Position numbers and translations under genes: made by a program. Under the pieces are notes generated by a model. It saw only the letters and a list, made by a program, of their open reading frames with translations. It did no database searches and had not been told where the DNA came from. This document shows, piece by piece, positions 36,959 through 46,752 of a stretch of DNA of 64,000 bases (positions are counted from its first letter, which is position 1; every line of letters begins with the position of its first letter). The stretch lies in assembly GCA_937921505.1 (NCBI GenBank), contig CAKZUB010000007.1, positions 1 to 64,000 of the forward strand, read 5' to 3'. The DNA is from an uncultured Clostridia bacterium. Lineage in GTDB: Bacteria > Bacillota > Clostridia > Lachnospirales > Cellulosilyticaceae.

Positions 36959-39142
36959 TTGAAACTTAATTATCTGTTTAATAAATCTCTAAAATCTCAT
37001 TCTGAGCAAGTTTTTGAAGGGATTTCAAATGGTCGTAAAAAAGCACTAGACAATTGGTTTAAAGATATTTGGATAGCACTAGAACTTACACGCGATACTG
37101 TACTCGCGTATTTTAATCAAAATGAGGTAAACTATGGTGAGATCACTGCAATTCTTACAGCTAAGGCTGATCAATTCAAGGACTTCTCAGAACTTTTTCT
37201 CATTAATCAAAAAGGTAGGGTTTATGCCTCAACCTATCCTAAAAATGTAGATACCTATATGAATAATCTTCCAAACTACATAAGTGGCATAGCCCATAAG
37301 CCGTTGATGTATGGTCCCTATAACGATGTATGCACTTTAGAAATCGGACACTTTAATTCTGCCTTTTCTGATGAAGTCACCCTTATGTTTTCATTACCTT
37401 TTAACAATCCAGGTACCGGCAGAACATCTATCCTTTGCGGTCGCATTCCAAATGATGTAATGAGTGATATTATTCAAGATGAAGATACTCACATCTATAA
37501 AGATTCAGGAGATAACTATCTGTTTATGGTAAAATCTAACCGGAATATTGCTCCTGGTACAGCTATTTCAAGAAGTCGTTTTGAAGATAATACTTTTACC
37601 TTAGGAGAGAACTTAAAGCAAGGAATTAAAACAAAGCACTGGGGTGTTATTCAAATCAAAAAACATACTGAATTTGAAATAGTCTTTAATGATCCTGCGA
37701 CAGGCAATCTTCACATAGGCGTTAATAATACTATAAAAAATAGTGGAAACTTAGATTGTTGGCCTGGCTACCCTGACTATAGACATATTTTCGTTGGCGG
37801 CAAAGGTACTCTTATTACACCGCCACATTGCGCGGAAGTTTGGGGGATGATGTGTGAGGGTGATATATCTGAAATTTATAATTTTTCTAGCTTAAGTCTT
37901 AAAATACCTGTTATAAGTGGTTTAACAAGTGCTCTGCTCATTTTTGGCAACTATCTATTCTCTCAGCTTAATGATTCTTTTGAACTTATTAGACTCGGTG
38001 TTGTTTGGCTGCTGATCACCTTAACAACCTCTTATATTATTAAAAAATTAGTCACCATGCCACTGGCTAAAACAATTACTATTTTGCAGCAGCTAGCTGA
38101 AGGTGAAGGTGATCTTACAATAAGAGTTAATAAGGCTTCTAAAGATGAAATTGGAGAACTTTCCAGATGGTTTAATAAATTTATCAACAATCAAATGAGC
38201 TTAATTAAAAGAATAGGAAGTGCTTCAATAGAAGCCAACTCTTCTGCAAAAGGTCTCTCAACAATGACCCAAAGCGTCAAAGAAAATACAAAAGTTATTG
38301 AAACTTCTGTATCCTATTTTATAAGAAACTTTGAAAAGCAAAACAAAATCTTTCATACCGCACAAGAAAAATTTACACTTATCTCAAGTTCCATAAAGGA
38401 AGTCACTGATCTGATTAGCAATGTCAATATTAAAACACAAAATACTAATGAACATGCTCTAGCTAATACAAAGTCCTCAAAAAAAGTGCTTGCTACTGTG
38501 AATGAGCTTGAAACCACCATGAAAAGCACCTTGCAAAGTATTATTGTGCTCCAAAAATATTCAGAACAAATTAGTGAAGTTACCGATTTAATAAGCTCCA
38601 TTAGTAAACAAACGAAGTTGCTTGCGCTTAATGCTTCAATAGAATCTGCCCGTGCCGGAGAAGCTGGCAAAGGTTTTGCCGTAGTAGCCAGTGAGATTTC
38701 AAAACTTGCAGTAGAATCCAATGAGGCTACAGAATCTATCTCTAAACTTATTTCTTCTGTACAAAAAGAAACCCAAAACACCATACAAAATGTTGAAGAT
38801 ATAGGTGTGAAAGTAAATGAAGAAAGTATTATTGTTAAAGCTTCAATTGCTACATTTAATAAAATTCAAGAGGATATCTCAAGTGTAACTGAAAATGTCC
38901 AGTCTATTTCTGATTTAATTAAACTACAAGCAGATGAAATTAATGAACTTTCTTTAAATATTCAAGAAACTGCTGCTGTACTTGATAAAAATACAGTAAA
39001 GAGTGCTAGTAAAAGTGAAACTGCCCTTGAGCTCGTAGCATCTATATTAACACAAACTTCTCAGGTAGAACAAATTTCTAAAGTACTCTCTCATTCTTCT
39101 GAAAACCTTAGTGATACAGTAAGTGCGTTTAAATATAAATAA
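36959..39142 (+). CDS. Methyl-accepting chemotaxis protein without N-terminal anchor
   Basis: A 727-residue chemoreceptor started by TTG behind a GGAGG site. Residues 1-310 form a soluble sensor domain with no signal peptide or first membrane helix. Two membrane helices follow (about 315-334 and 344-364), then HAMP (about 365-415), then a long coiled coil with the signalling hairpin [26 protein letters not shown]. The sensor thus probably faces the cytoplasm, unlike classical receptors. It resembles Cache-like folds only weakly ([16 protein letters not shown]). Ligand unknown. No other chemotaxis gene is in the window. Confidence 0.9.
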   Translation: MKLNYLFNKSLKSHSEQVFEGISNGRKKALDNWFKDIWIALELTRDTVLAYFNQNEVNYGEITAILTAKADQFKDFSELFLINQKGRVYASTYPKNVDTYMNNLPNYISGIAHKPLMYGPYNDVCTLEIGHFNSAFSDEVTLMFSLPFNNPGTGRTSILCGRIPNDVMSDIIQDEDTHIYKDSGDNYLFMVKSNRNIAPGTAISRSRFEDNTFTLGENLKQGIKTKHWGVIQIKKHTEFEIVFNDPATGNLHIGVNNTIKNSGNLDCWPGYPDYRHIFVGGKGTLITPPHCAEVWGMMCEGDISEIYNFSSLSLKIPVISGLTSALLIFGNYLFSQLNDSFELIRLGVVWLLITLTTSYIIKKLVTMPLAKTITILQQLAEGEGDLTIRVNKASKDEIGELSRWFNKFINNQMSLIKRIGSASIEANSSAKGLSTMTQSVKENTKVIETSVSYFIRNFEKQNKIFHTAQEKFTLISSSIKEVTDLISNVNIKTQNTNEHALANTKSSKKVLATVNELETTMKSTLQSIIVLQKYSEQISEVTDLISSISKQTKLLALNASIESARAGEAGKGFAVVASEISKLAVESNEATESISKLISSVQKETQNTIQNVEDIGVKVNEESIIVKASIATFNKIQEDISSVTENVQSISDLIKLQADEINELSLNIQETAAVLDKNTVKSASKSETALELVASILTQTSQVEQISKVLSHSSENLSDTVSAFKYK

Positions 39143-39181
39143 CACAAAACGACAGAAGCTAGGCTTCTGTCGTTTTGTGTT
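39141..39181. terminator. Bidirectional terminator
   Basis: Perfect 19-bp stem (core ACAAAACGACAGAAGC, 39141-39159 and 39163-39181) with a 3-base loop, between the convergent chemoreceptor and spoVR genes. Confidence 0.92.
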
Positions 39182-39205
39182 ATTTGTGTATTATTTTTGG
39201 ATTAC

Positions 39206-40492
39206 TTATGCATTCTCAATACAAACTTTTTTACTTTCATTGCATACGATTTGTCTGGATATTTGAGATAAAGTTGTATTTAAAACGACCTTCCCTCCCC
39301 ATAGCGTCTGAATATATTTAAGAGTTTCAGTTGCATAGGATAAGTTAAGCTCTCTTTCATCATATAGATGTGTAAGTACCAAACAGTTTTCGTTTTTTAC
39401 CACATCTTTTACTTGTATCATAGGTATACTCCCTATACCTACCGTTTCAGCTAAAGTATTTCTAATTTTTTTCCACCCTACATCATTTGCTACTTCTGAG
39501 ACAATGTAATATCTTTCTTCTTCTTCAAATTCACATAAGTTGCTTTCGGCACATAATTCATAAGTTAAATAGCTTCTGATAAAAGATGCATCTCTCTCGG
39601 TAGCACGTATCTCGGCTAACTTTTTAAAATCTCCTTCATATTTATTATATAAATCTTGCCATATTTTAAACCCCAAATAGTAAGGATTCAAACTGCCTGC
39701 TCTTTGACAAATGACATTATTATGCACTTTATAAAATTCTATTTGCATTCCTTCACTCAGGTTTAGCTTGTTAAGTATCTTATAATGCCAAAAGGTTGCC
39801 CATCCTTCGTTCATAATCTTTGTTTCTATTTGAGGCAAGAAGTATCTACTCTCTTCCATAACAATACTCACAATATCTTTTTGCCAATCTTCTAAGCGCC
39901 CGTATCTCATCAAAAAATCAAGCACGTTTTCATAAGGATACTCTATTTTTTGATAACAATCATAATTATTAATTACTTTGCAAAAAGCACCACAATGATA
40001 TTTGATAGAATGGGCTGCATCTAATATTTTCTCTACTTCTGAGTAACCGATACTAGGGTCGGCAATATATGTTCTTATTCTAGCGGCATGATTTTTAAAC
40101 CTCTCAAGTGTCAGTGTGGCATTTGTATATTCTTTAAAAAGTCTATTATTTTTAAAAAAGTCATTATGCCCATACACATGTGCTATCGTTAGAATTTGTA
40201 ACAATAGTGTATTATCCTTCATAAGATAAGCGATACACGGATTAGAATTGATTACCATTTCATAGGGGAGTCCTGATAAGTTATACTTGTAAATAGTTTT
40301 TAACTTTTCATAATTTTTACCATAACTCCAGTGCGGATAATGTGCCGGCATCCCTACATAAGCCTCATAGCATAACATATCTTCAAAACTTATAATCTCA
40401 AACTCTTGCGGATAGTAATTAAGGCCTATTTTCCCAGCTACATCTTCTATTTTTTCATTGTAATACTCCAGATCTTTTTGGGTATAGTTCAT
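39206..40492 (-). CDS. spoVR: SpoVR family protein
   Basis: Homologue of Bacillus SpoVR and E. coli YcgB, required for proper spore cortex in Bacillus; biochemical role unknown. Typical motifs: CYEAYVGMPAHYPHWSYGK, YGHNDFFKNN, and MNEGWATFWHYKI with the conserved Glu and His. 428 residues, in the normal range. It is the last gene of prkA-yhbH-spoVR, overlapping the yhbH stop by four bases, and ends at a strong bidirectional terminator. Confidence 0.94.
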   Translation of the reverse strand: MNYTQKDLEYYNEKIEDVAGKIGLNYYPQEFEIISFEDMLCYEAYVGMPAHYPHWSYGKNYEKLKTIYKYNLSGLPYEMVINSNPCIAYLMKDNTLLLQILTIAHVYGHNDFFKNNRLFKEYTNATLTLERFKNHAARIRTYIADPSIGYSEVEKILDAAHSIKYHCGAFCKVINNYDCYQKIEYPYENVLDFLMRYGRLEDWQKDIVSIVMEESRYFLPQIETKIMNEGWATFWHYKILNKLNLSEGMQIEFYKVHNNVICQRAGSLNPYYLGFKIWQDLYNKYEGDFKKLAEIRATERDASFIRSYLTYELCAESNLCEFEEEERYYIVSEVANDVGWKKIRNTLAETVGIGSIPMIQVKDVVKNENCLVLTHLYDERELNLSYATETLKYIQTLWGGKVVLNTTLSQISRQIVCNESKKVCIENA

Positions 40493-41664
40493 TCCGGCTT
40501 CTCCCCTCCCTCCGCCACTCTCTCTACACTTAGCATGTCAACAAATGCTTTCCATACATCTTCTTTTTTTAATATTTTTACAGTTGAAAAGTTAGGACTA
40601 CTCACATCCTCATAATATCTATTCATAATAGTACTTGTGTAGGTGCTTGTTTTTATTTCTCCATAACCAAATAAGTTACATACATCGCATAACTTATTCG
40701 CAAGCTCGACGGCTTTATCATTATCTTCACCCCAGTTATCTCCATCACTACAATGAAAAGCATAAATATTCCAGTTGCTTGGATGATATCTCTCTTCAAT
40801 GATCTCTAATGCCTTTTGATAGCCACTGCTAATATAGGTTCCTCCACTTTCTCCACGGTGAAAAAAGTCATTTTCACTTACTTCTTTTGCAACCGTAGTA
40901 TGTGCAATAAAAACAATTTCTACATGAATATATTTGATGATTAAAAATTGGTAGAGTAAAAAATAAAAACTCCTTGCTAAATATTTTTTGGTCTGTCCCA
41001 TAGATCCCGAAGTATCCATAATACATAATACAACTGCATTAGAATCTCTTTTTAACTTAGGCTTTTTATAAAAATATTTAAGATCTTCCTGATGAAAGGG
41101 ATTTCTTTCTAAATTATTTTCCTCAAGTGCATGTTGCTGTTTTTTTTGGCGTTTTATTTTCTCCATTACAGTATGCTTTTTAGACAATCTGCATCTGATT
41201 CCTTTATCTCTTACACCTGATCTTTTAGAGCCATACTGCGTCTCTATTTCATTAAAGGCTTTATGCTGTAAATAAGGAAGGTTAAGATCTTCAAACAAAA
41301 AATTAATCGCTTCTTCTATAGTAATTTCTGTTTCATAAATATCTTCGCCTTCCTCATTACCTGCACCTTCCCCATTTCCTTGTTGATTGTAATCTCCTTT
41401 TGATATTTTTTTGCCTTTTTCTTCTCCGCCATTACCTGCCACAACTGACTTTTGATTTTTGCCATATTTAAAATAATACTCTTTGAGCCCTTTTATAGGG
41501 ATTTTAATCGTTTTATTTTTACTTTTACCAATAATACTTTCCTCTGAAATAATACTCCCTATATTTTCTTTAATACTTTTTTCTACAAGTTCTCTATGCC
41601 TTCTCCGATCTTCAACACTGCGATCCCTACTACTTTGCTGAAATTCTTTAAATATCGTCCCCAT
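40489..41664 (-). CDS. yhbH: YhbH/YeaH family sporulation protein (VWA-like)
   Basis: Partner of the PrkA kinase. The N-terminal part is highly charged. From about residue 205 there is a von Willebrand A-like domain with the MIDAS motif MDTSGSMGQTKK, followed by IAHTTVAKEVSENDFFHRGE and FHCSDGDNWGED. About 391 residues. The ATG at 41664 is used because AGGAG lies seven bases before it; a TTG two codons upstream sits too close. Four-base overlap with spoVR. A low-complexity stretch rich in Gly/Glu/Asn is near 80-110. Confidence 0.92.
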   Translation of the reverse strand: MGTIFKEFQQSSRDRSVEDRRRHRELVEKSIKENIGSIISEESIIGKSKNKTIKIPIKGLKEYYFKYGKNQKSVVAGNGGEEKGKKISKGDYNQQGNGEGAGNEEGEDIYETEITIEEAINFLFEDLNLPYLQHKAFNEIETQYGSKRSGVRDKGIRCRLSKKHTVMEKIKRQKKQQHALEENNLERNPFHQEDLKYFYKKPKLKRDSNAVVLCIMDTSGSMGQTKKYLARSFYFLLYQFLIIKYIHVEIVFIAHTTVAKEVSENDFFHRGESGGTYISSGYQKALEIIEERYHPSNWNIYAFHCSDGDNWGEDNDKAVELANKLCDVCNLFGYGEIKTSTYTSTIMNRYYEDVSSPNFSTVKILKKEDVWKAFVDMLSVERVAEGGEKPE

Positions 41665-41674
41665 ACCCAAACTC

Positions 41675-43597
41675 CTAATCTTTCCATAAATTATTCGCAG
41701 CGTATTTTAATATGACATTACAGCAGTGATCACAGTATCCATTGTTTTTCATCTCTTCAACCATCGCATCATATTTGTTATTTTGTTCTTTATTACGCAC
41801 TTTACTTTGTGTAATAATTCTCGAGAGCTCCCTTACCGAGGAAGTAAGCTTTTTCTCAATAGCTTCTTTAAGAGGTTCATAAGAACCATAATCTACTTTT
41901 CCTCCATTCCTTATAATAGAAAACATATAAGAAGTTACATCTTGTCTAAAGCCTTTAGCGCCTGATTGCGTAATACCTAGTTGTTCTTCAATAGAACGCA
42001 TGAATTCCTCATCTGGGTTTAAGTCCTCTCCAGTACTCACATCCTTTATTTTTGTCTTATTGGCGTAAGCTTCCGCATGATCTAAATAATTATTAAACAA
42101 ATCTTCGGCTTGCTCTTTATACCCGTGAATGAAGGCTTTAGTAACTTCCTTTTCTAACATCTTATGATATTCTTTTTTAATTGTATCTTGTAAAAAAGCC
42201 AAATACTTCTTCTTAATTTCTTCTGAAATAGTCATTTCTTTTATTTCTTTTTTAAGTACATCCATAAGTCCTATGGGATTAATACATTTATGTTCTGATT
42301 CCGAAAGAGCCGTGTCAATCGCTTTTGATATAAACCGAGTAGATAGTCCACTCATCCCTTCTCTTTCTGCTTCTTCTTTAAGCTCTAAAATATCAATACG
42401 TTTTGTAGTTCCTTTTTCAATAATTTCCTCACCATTATAAATCTTAAGTTTGGTAAGTGGATCTACCTTAGCCGAAGGTGTAAGTCTTGATAAAATAGCA
42501 AATATTGAAGCTATTTCTAACGTATGTGGTGCCATATGAGATTGAAACTTAGACATTTTTAGCATTTTTTTATAGATTTTTATTTCTTCATTTAATTCTA
42601 AACAATAAGGTACCTCTACTTTAACAATACGATCGAGTATAGCTTCATTAGTATGATCTGATTTAAACTTATTCCATTCTGCTTCATTAGAATGCGCAAT
42701 AATAACACCATCAAAATAAATCATTGCATTTTTTCCTGGCGAAGGAATACTTTTCTCTTGAGTTGCTGTAATCATAGTATGTAAATATTCTACATCATTT
42801 TTAAACACTTCAATAAATTCTACTATGCCTCTATTGCCTGCGTTAAAAGCCCCATTAAGAGAAAGAACTCTGGGATCATCTTCTGGATAAAGGTCCATTT
42901 TGGATATATCTATAGATCCTATTAAAACAGAAGTATCCTGATTATTTGGATCAACTGGTGGTACCACGCCTATGCCTTTTCTGGATCTCATTGAAAAATC
43001 AGTTTGAACGACAGGAAATTTTTCATATTCTCCATTTAACTCATTCATAAGTCTATATTTGCATACAGGACATAAGTCGCCTTCTATCTTAATACCTAAA
43101 GCCTCTTCCGCTGACTTTCTAAGGTGCTTAGGCATAAGATGAAGCGGTTCTTCTCTCATTGGACATCCTTCTAATGCGTAAATGGGCTCACTATCTTCTA
43201 AAAGCCCCTTAATAGCATCAATAAGTGAAGATTTACCTGCTCCTACAGGACCCACTAGATAGAGTACCTGTCTGGATTCTTCTCCTTTCATAGCTGCTGA
43301 ATAAAAATACCTTACAATTTTCATCAGCGTATAATCAATACCATAAAAATTATTCTTAAAAAAATTAAATCTCTTAATAATATCTTTACCGTATATGCGC
43401 ATAAGCCTTGCATCTTCTTCTGTTTTAACTAATTCTACACCAGATTTAATGAGTAATTGGTACATGCGTTCATGAGCTAACTGATAACTCGTACGATCAT
43501 TTTCTAGAATATTTAAATACTCAAGAAAATTACCTCGAAATCCAACTGCTTTTCTTTCTTTACGATCCTCTAATATTAACTTGGAAAAATTTAACAT
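41675..43597 (-). CDS. prkA: PrkA family serine protein kinase/AAA protein
   Basis: Homologue of Bacillus PrkA and E. coli YeaG, involved in the sporulation or stress programme. The AAA-like part has Walker A VGPVGAGKSSLIDAIKG, a CxxC pair in GDLCPVCKYRL, and the GDL-MRSRKGIGVVPP region; the C-terminal kinase-like domain has the usual size. About 640 residues. The ATG at 43597 follows an AAAGGAG site; the longer frame from 43654 has no ribosome binding site. First gene of the operon with yhbH 10 bases away. Confidence 0.92.
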   Translation of the reverse strand: MLNFSKLILEDRKERKAVGFRGNFLEYLNILENDRTSYQLAHERMYQLLIKSGVELVKTEEDARLMRIYGKDIIKRFNFFKNNFYGIDYTLMKIVRYFYSAAMKGEESRQVLYLVGPVGAGKSSLIDAIKGLLEDSEPIYALEGCPMREEPLHLMPKHLRKSAEEALGIKIEGDLCPVCKYRLMNELNGEYEKFPVVQTDFSMRSRKGIGVVPPVDPNNQDTSVLIGSIDISKMDLYPEDDPRVLSLNGAFNAGNRGIVEFIEVFKNDVEYLHTMITATQEKSIPSPGKNAMIYFDGVIIAHSNEAEWNKFKSDHTNEAILDRIVKVEVPYCLELNEEIKIYKKMLKMSKFQSHMAPHTLEIASIFAILSRLTPSAKVDPLTKLKIYNGEEIIEKGTTKRIDILELKEEAEREGMSGLSTRFISKAIDTALSESEHKCINPIGLMDVLKKEIKEMTISEEIKKKYLAFLQDTIKKEYHKMLEKEVTKAFIHGYKEQAEDLFNNYLDHAEAYANKTKIKDVSTGEDLNPDEEFMRSIEEQLGITQSGAKGFRQDVTSYMFSIIRNGGKVDYGSYEPLKEAIEKKLTSSVRELSRIITQSKVRNKEQNNKYDAMVEEMKNNGYCDHCCNVILKYAANNLWKD

Positions 43598-43757
43598 ATA
43601 TTTTTTCACTCCTTTGCGAAGACTAACCCTCTCTTTAAAAATATATGGCGACATTTATGAATACATGATAATTTTTTAGCTTATTTATATACATTTGCAT
43701 ATTAACTTTATTTAAGCACAAAATAATATTATCTTTAAGAAAGAAGGTGAAGGAACA

Positions 43758-43874
43758 ATGCATTTAAATCCATATTATGCCACACTACTTGACTACTATG
43801 AAGATGAGGATGACATGTGTGACCAATTAGGAATTCGCTTAAGTGACATCTATACTGATGATGACTGGATTTAA
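43758..43874 (+). CDS. Small acidic ORF (38 aa) divergent from prkA
   Basis: An ATG with a GGTGAAGGA site opens MHLNPYYATLLDYYEDEDDM, continuing to SDIYTDDDWI and stop: 38 residues, strongly acidic. A good hairpin terminator follows at once. It lies between prkA and a lipoprotein gene that is read toward it. No family recognised. Short, but the ribosome binding site and terminator support a real transcript. Confidence 0.55.
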   Translation: MHLNPYYATLLDYYEDEDDMCDQLGIRLSDIYTDDDWI

Positions 43875-43881
43875 AGCAAAA

Positions 43882-43904
43882 AGCAGTGGGAGGTTCCTAC
43901 TGCT
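43882..43904. terminator. Bidirectional terminator
   Basis: AGCAGTGGGA / TCCTACTGCT with a three-base loop. It ends the 38-residue ORF on the plus strand and, with a T5 tail, the lipoprotein gene on the minus strand. Confidence 0.85.
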
Positions 43905-43911
43905 CTTTACT

Positions 43912-45129
43912 TTAATAATAAAAATCATAATAGTTTTGAATATCTTCGAGCTTATAAAACTTTTCTCCATTTAAATCTTCGAGGATACTAATTTTCGAAA
44001 GTGGAACTTTTTTAAATAAAGTATCCATATATTTTTTAGATAGATAAGTATCTCCATCAAATTGTGAAGCTATAATACGATATTTCATATAAAGAGTGCT
44101 CGGTTTTTTATTTTGCATCTCTTCTATTTCGTCTAGAAAAATTTTATTTTTAAAAGTATGTTTCATATATTCAACTAATTGTTTTTGACTGGTAATACGA
44201 TAATCGTCCGTACCACTTTTGATAACTTCTCCCATATCTACATCTATATAAATAATACTTTTTATTCTGGGGTATAAAGTAGTCATTTTATTATAATAAA
44301 GATCAAGTTTATTTTGTACATCATTTAATGTGTAGGTATGATCTACTGTTGAAAAATGTGAAATTGCTAGTGATGAAATCATCATTGGCTTAGATTTTTG
44401 AAAGCTTTTATACCAAAAGTCTATATCTTCTAAGTAAGTAAACTGATAAGGAACATTATTTTTATACTTAGGGATATAAATATTAAGCCCTACCCAATCT
44501 ACAAGATGATCTCCTGGATAATAAAGAGGCATATCATAAAGTCTACTATCATCTGCACTCCATACTATAACGACATGATCTAAATAATTATGAATAATTT
44601 CATAGGCTCTTTCAAAAGTTTCTTTATAATGAGCAGGCTGAGACACATGGCTTGTGAGTGGAAATAATTCTATGAAAATAGGTACATTATAAGGAGCCCT
44701 AATATCTGAAATCATACGATATAAGGATGTTAAATCAAAATCATTGCCTAAAAGAAGTTTAATATAAGGCACTTTTCTTTGTGCCATACATTTTAAAATT
44801 TCTTGTGAGGCTAGCCCTTCTGCCATAGTATATTGAAAAACTTTAAAGGTTTGGGGCTGATCTAAAATATTTTCAAAGGTTAAAATATCTCCATTAATAT
44901 TTTTATTTTTTTGAACATAAGCTCCTAAATAAATACCTTCTTCTGGTTCATATTGCCCAAGCTTAATATTCTCTTTAATATAGAGATCTATAGATATATT
45001 TTTTTTACTGCGATCATTTATACTGACAGACTTACTATCATCTATTTTTTTTGGTGTGCATCCTGTAAAGTTCATTACAAGAATAGACAGCATCAAAAAA
45101 ATAGTCCCTTTAGAGATAATTTTTTTCAT
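43912..45129 (-). CDS. GH26-like lipoprotein, probably non-catalytic
   Basis: A signal peptide with lipobox FTGC (Cys24) makes this a membrane-anchored extracellular protein of 405 residues. The later part resembles GH26 mannanase-type barrels: VVIVWSADD, YYPGDHLVDWVGLNIYIP (about 203-220) and KPMMISSLAISHFS (247-260). GH26 enzymes usually have '...KPIMISE...' with the nucleophile Glu; here Ser253 stands in its place. The acid/base position may be Glu154 in IFIELFP. So it is either a carbohydrate-binding pseudo-enzyme or a divergent enzyme. The ATG at 45129 follows GAGGTGAT; the GTG at 45138 is inside that site. Confidence 0.65.
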   Translation of the reverse strand: MKKIISKGTIFLMLSILVMNFTGCTPKKIDDSKSVSINDRSKKNISIDLYIKENIKLGQYEPEEGIYLGAYVQKNKNINGDILTFENILDQPQTFKVFQYTMAEGLASQEILKCMAQRKVPYIKLLLGNDFDLTSLYRMISDIRAPYNVPIFIELFPLTSHVSQPAHYKETFERAYEIIHNYLDHVVIVWSADDSRLYDMPLYYPGDHLVDWVGLNIYIPKYKNNVPYQFTYLEDIDFWYKSFQKSKPMMISSLAISHFSTVDHTYTLNDVQNKLDLYYNKMTTLYPRIKSIIYIDVDMGEVIKSGTDDYRITSQKQLVEYMKHTFKNKIFLDEIEEMQNKKPSTLYMKYRIIASQFDGDTYLSKKYMDTLFKKVPLSKISILEDLNGEKFYKLEDIQNYYDFYY

Positions 45130-45179
45130 TACGATCACCTCATAGGAATTATGGTCAATTTTGACTGTTTATATACACG

Positions 45180-45710
45180 CTATCCCTTATTTAAGTACAT
45201 TTCTAGCGTCTTTAAATAATTAATATATTGGCCACCCTCTATAGGTATAAGATAGTTTCTATCAAATAAGGCATAGGCTATAGATTTTTTTCCTCCCTTA
45301 ACTGCATTTTCATAATATGCTTCTAACGTTGTAATATCCACATAAAAGTATTCTTCATATTTTTTAAAATAGACAACTAAAAAAGCTTCCCCTCCTTGTT
45401 TTTTAAAATCTTTCATGAAGTCTATTTGATGTTTATGTATATTATTAAGAGGTAAAAAGTTTTTACTCGTTTCTTTCGCATCAAAACATATTGCAACCCC
45501 TTGAACAACCCCAACATAATCCACAGTACTTTTTTGCTCAAAATAAGCAAGTGTAATAACTCTTTTTTCTTTGTCAATGGTAATAGGTTTAATAGGAGTC
45601 GGGATTTTTTGAACAACCCCAAGATTTTTTTGTCGATATAATTCATTGGTTATATTAACCATTTCCTCAAGTCCGCTTCCTCTTAAACCTCTTGTATTCC
45701 AATATCCCAT
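45180..45710 (-). CDS. recU: Holliday junction resolvase RecU
   Basis: Gram-positive Holliday junction endonuclease. The family start is visible (NTRGLRGSGLEEMVN), and the metal-binding nuclease core is at 61-82 (STVDYVGVVQGVAICFDAKE; Asp64, Asp77, Glu80). 176 residues, slightly shorter than the Bacillus protein but complete. It is usually next to a penicillin-binding protein gene in Bacillus; here it is next to a lipoprotein and divergent from a TPR-like gene. Confidence 0.93.
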   Translation of the reverse strand: MGYWNTRGLRGSGLEEMVNITNELYRQKNLGVVQKIPTPIKPITIDKEKRVITLAYFEQKSTVDYVGVVQGVAICFDAKETSKNFLPLNNIHKHQIDFMKDFKKQGGEAFLVVYFKKYEEYFYVDITTLEAYYENAVKGGKKSIAYALFDRNYLIPIEGGQYINYLKTLEMYLNKG

Positions 45711-45794
45711 TATTTTTCCTCTTTTCTTGATTTTTTGTAAAATATTGGTTAAAATAATAAAGTAACTATTTTTTATAAACCGGGGGGGATTTCA

Positions 45795-46673
45795 TTGAAT
45801 TATTTATTTTTTTTAATATATTGTATAAAAACTAAGTTTAAATTCTTTTTATTTCCTATTGCTAAAAAAGCTATTATTCTAGAAAAAAACAAACTCTACT
45901 TTTGGGCTGGCATTTTATATAAGGAGATTAAAGATTACTCTCATGCAGCTCATTGCTTTGAAACAGCCGGGTCCTACCCTCATCTTATTCAAGTTTATCA
46001 GAAGCTCGGCTTATACTCAAAGGCTATTGAGCTTGCTGATCAAAAAAAATATTATAAAAAAGGCGCTTTGATATGTGAAAAGATAGCTAATGTCAAAAAA
46101 GCTGCTTATTTTTATGCGTACTTCAAACCCCTATATGCAGCAAGGCTTTATAAAAATGAGCAATTCTTTTATGAAGCAGGACAATGCTATCTTAAAGTGC
46201 ATCAATTATCAAGCGCTCTGGAGTGTTTTAATAACTGCAGCAATACCTCTTTGAAAAATAAAGGGATTAAACAACTTGAAGAATTTGCTACTGTCCTTTA
46301 TTTGACTAAGTATTATGAAGACGCCTTTAAATTATTTGTTAAATTGCATGATTACTATTCTGCACTTGAATGTGCCAAAAAGCTTAAACTTGAAGTTCTT
46401 ATTCGTCAAATGCACCTATTAATCAGTAGCTTTGAGGCTGAAAACAAAAATTATCTCTTAGCCGGAAAATTTATTGAGCCCTATGACAAAAACAAAGCTC
46501 TTATTTATTACTACCACGGTGAAACTAAGTCAGAAGCCGTTAGAGTATTAATTGAACTGGCGAGCTACGAAAAAGCCTTCAACCTATGTATTCATCATAA
46601 TGATTTGGATTTAGCCTATAAACTTGCCACTACATATCACATTCCACTTATTCCTACGCTGTCTCCTAGCTAA
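45795..46673 (+). CDS. TPR-like helical repeat protein
   Basis: A 292-residue protein made of repeating helix pairs of about 30 residues (ILYKEIKDYSHAAHCFETAG, VYQKLGLYSKAIELADQ, CYLKVHQLSSALECFNNC and others), a TPR/SEL-like solenoid. A hydrophobic N-terminal stretch (YLFFLIYCIKTKFKFFLF) may be a membrane anchor. The start is TTG behind an unusually G-rich GGGGGGG site. Likely a scaffold; partners unknown. It stands divergent from recU. Confidence 0.65.
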   Translation: MNYLFFLIYCIKTKFKFFLFPIAKKAIILEKNKLYFWAGILYKEIKDYSHAAHCFETAGSYPHLIQVYQKLGLYSKAIELADQKKYYKKGALICEKIANVKKAAYFYAYFKPLYAARLYKNEQFFYEAGQCYLKVHQLSSALECFNNCSNTSLKNKGIKQLEEFATVLYLTKYYEDAFKLFVKLHDYYSALECAKKLKLEVLIRQMHLLISSFEAENKNYLLAGKFIEPYDKNKALIYYYHGETKSEAVRVLIELASYEKAFNLCIHHNDLDLAYKLATTYHIPLIPTLSPS

Positions 46674-46714
46674 AAAGAAAAGATTTTATCTCTATGGATA
46701 AGCTAAGGCACAAA

Positions 46715-46752
46715 ATAGGTTATAGCTATTTTGTATCTTAGCTATAACCTAT
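46715..46752. terminator. Bidirectional terminator
   Basis: Perfect 14-bp stem ATAGGTTATAGCTA (46715-46728) with 46739-46752, between the convergent TPR-like and pseudouridine synthase genes; it overlaps the stop of the latter. Confidence 0.85.
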
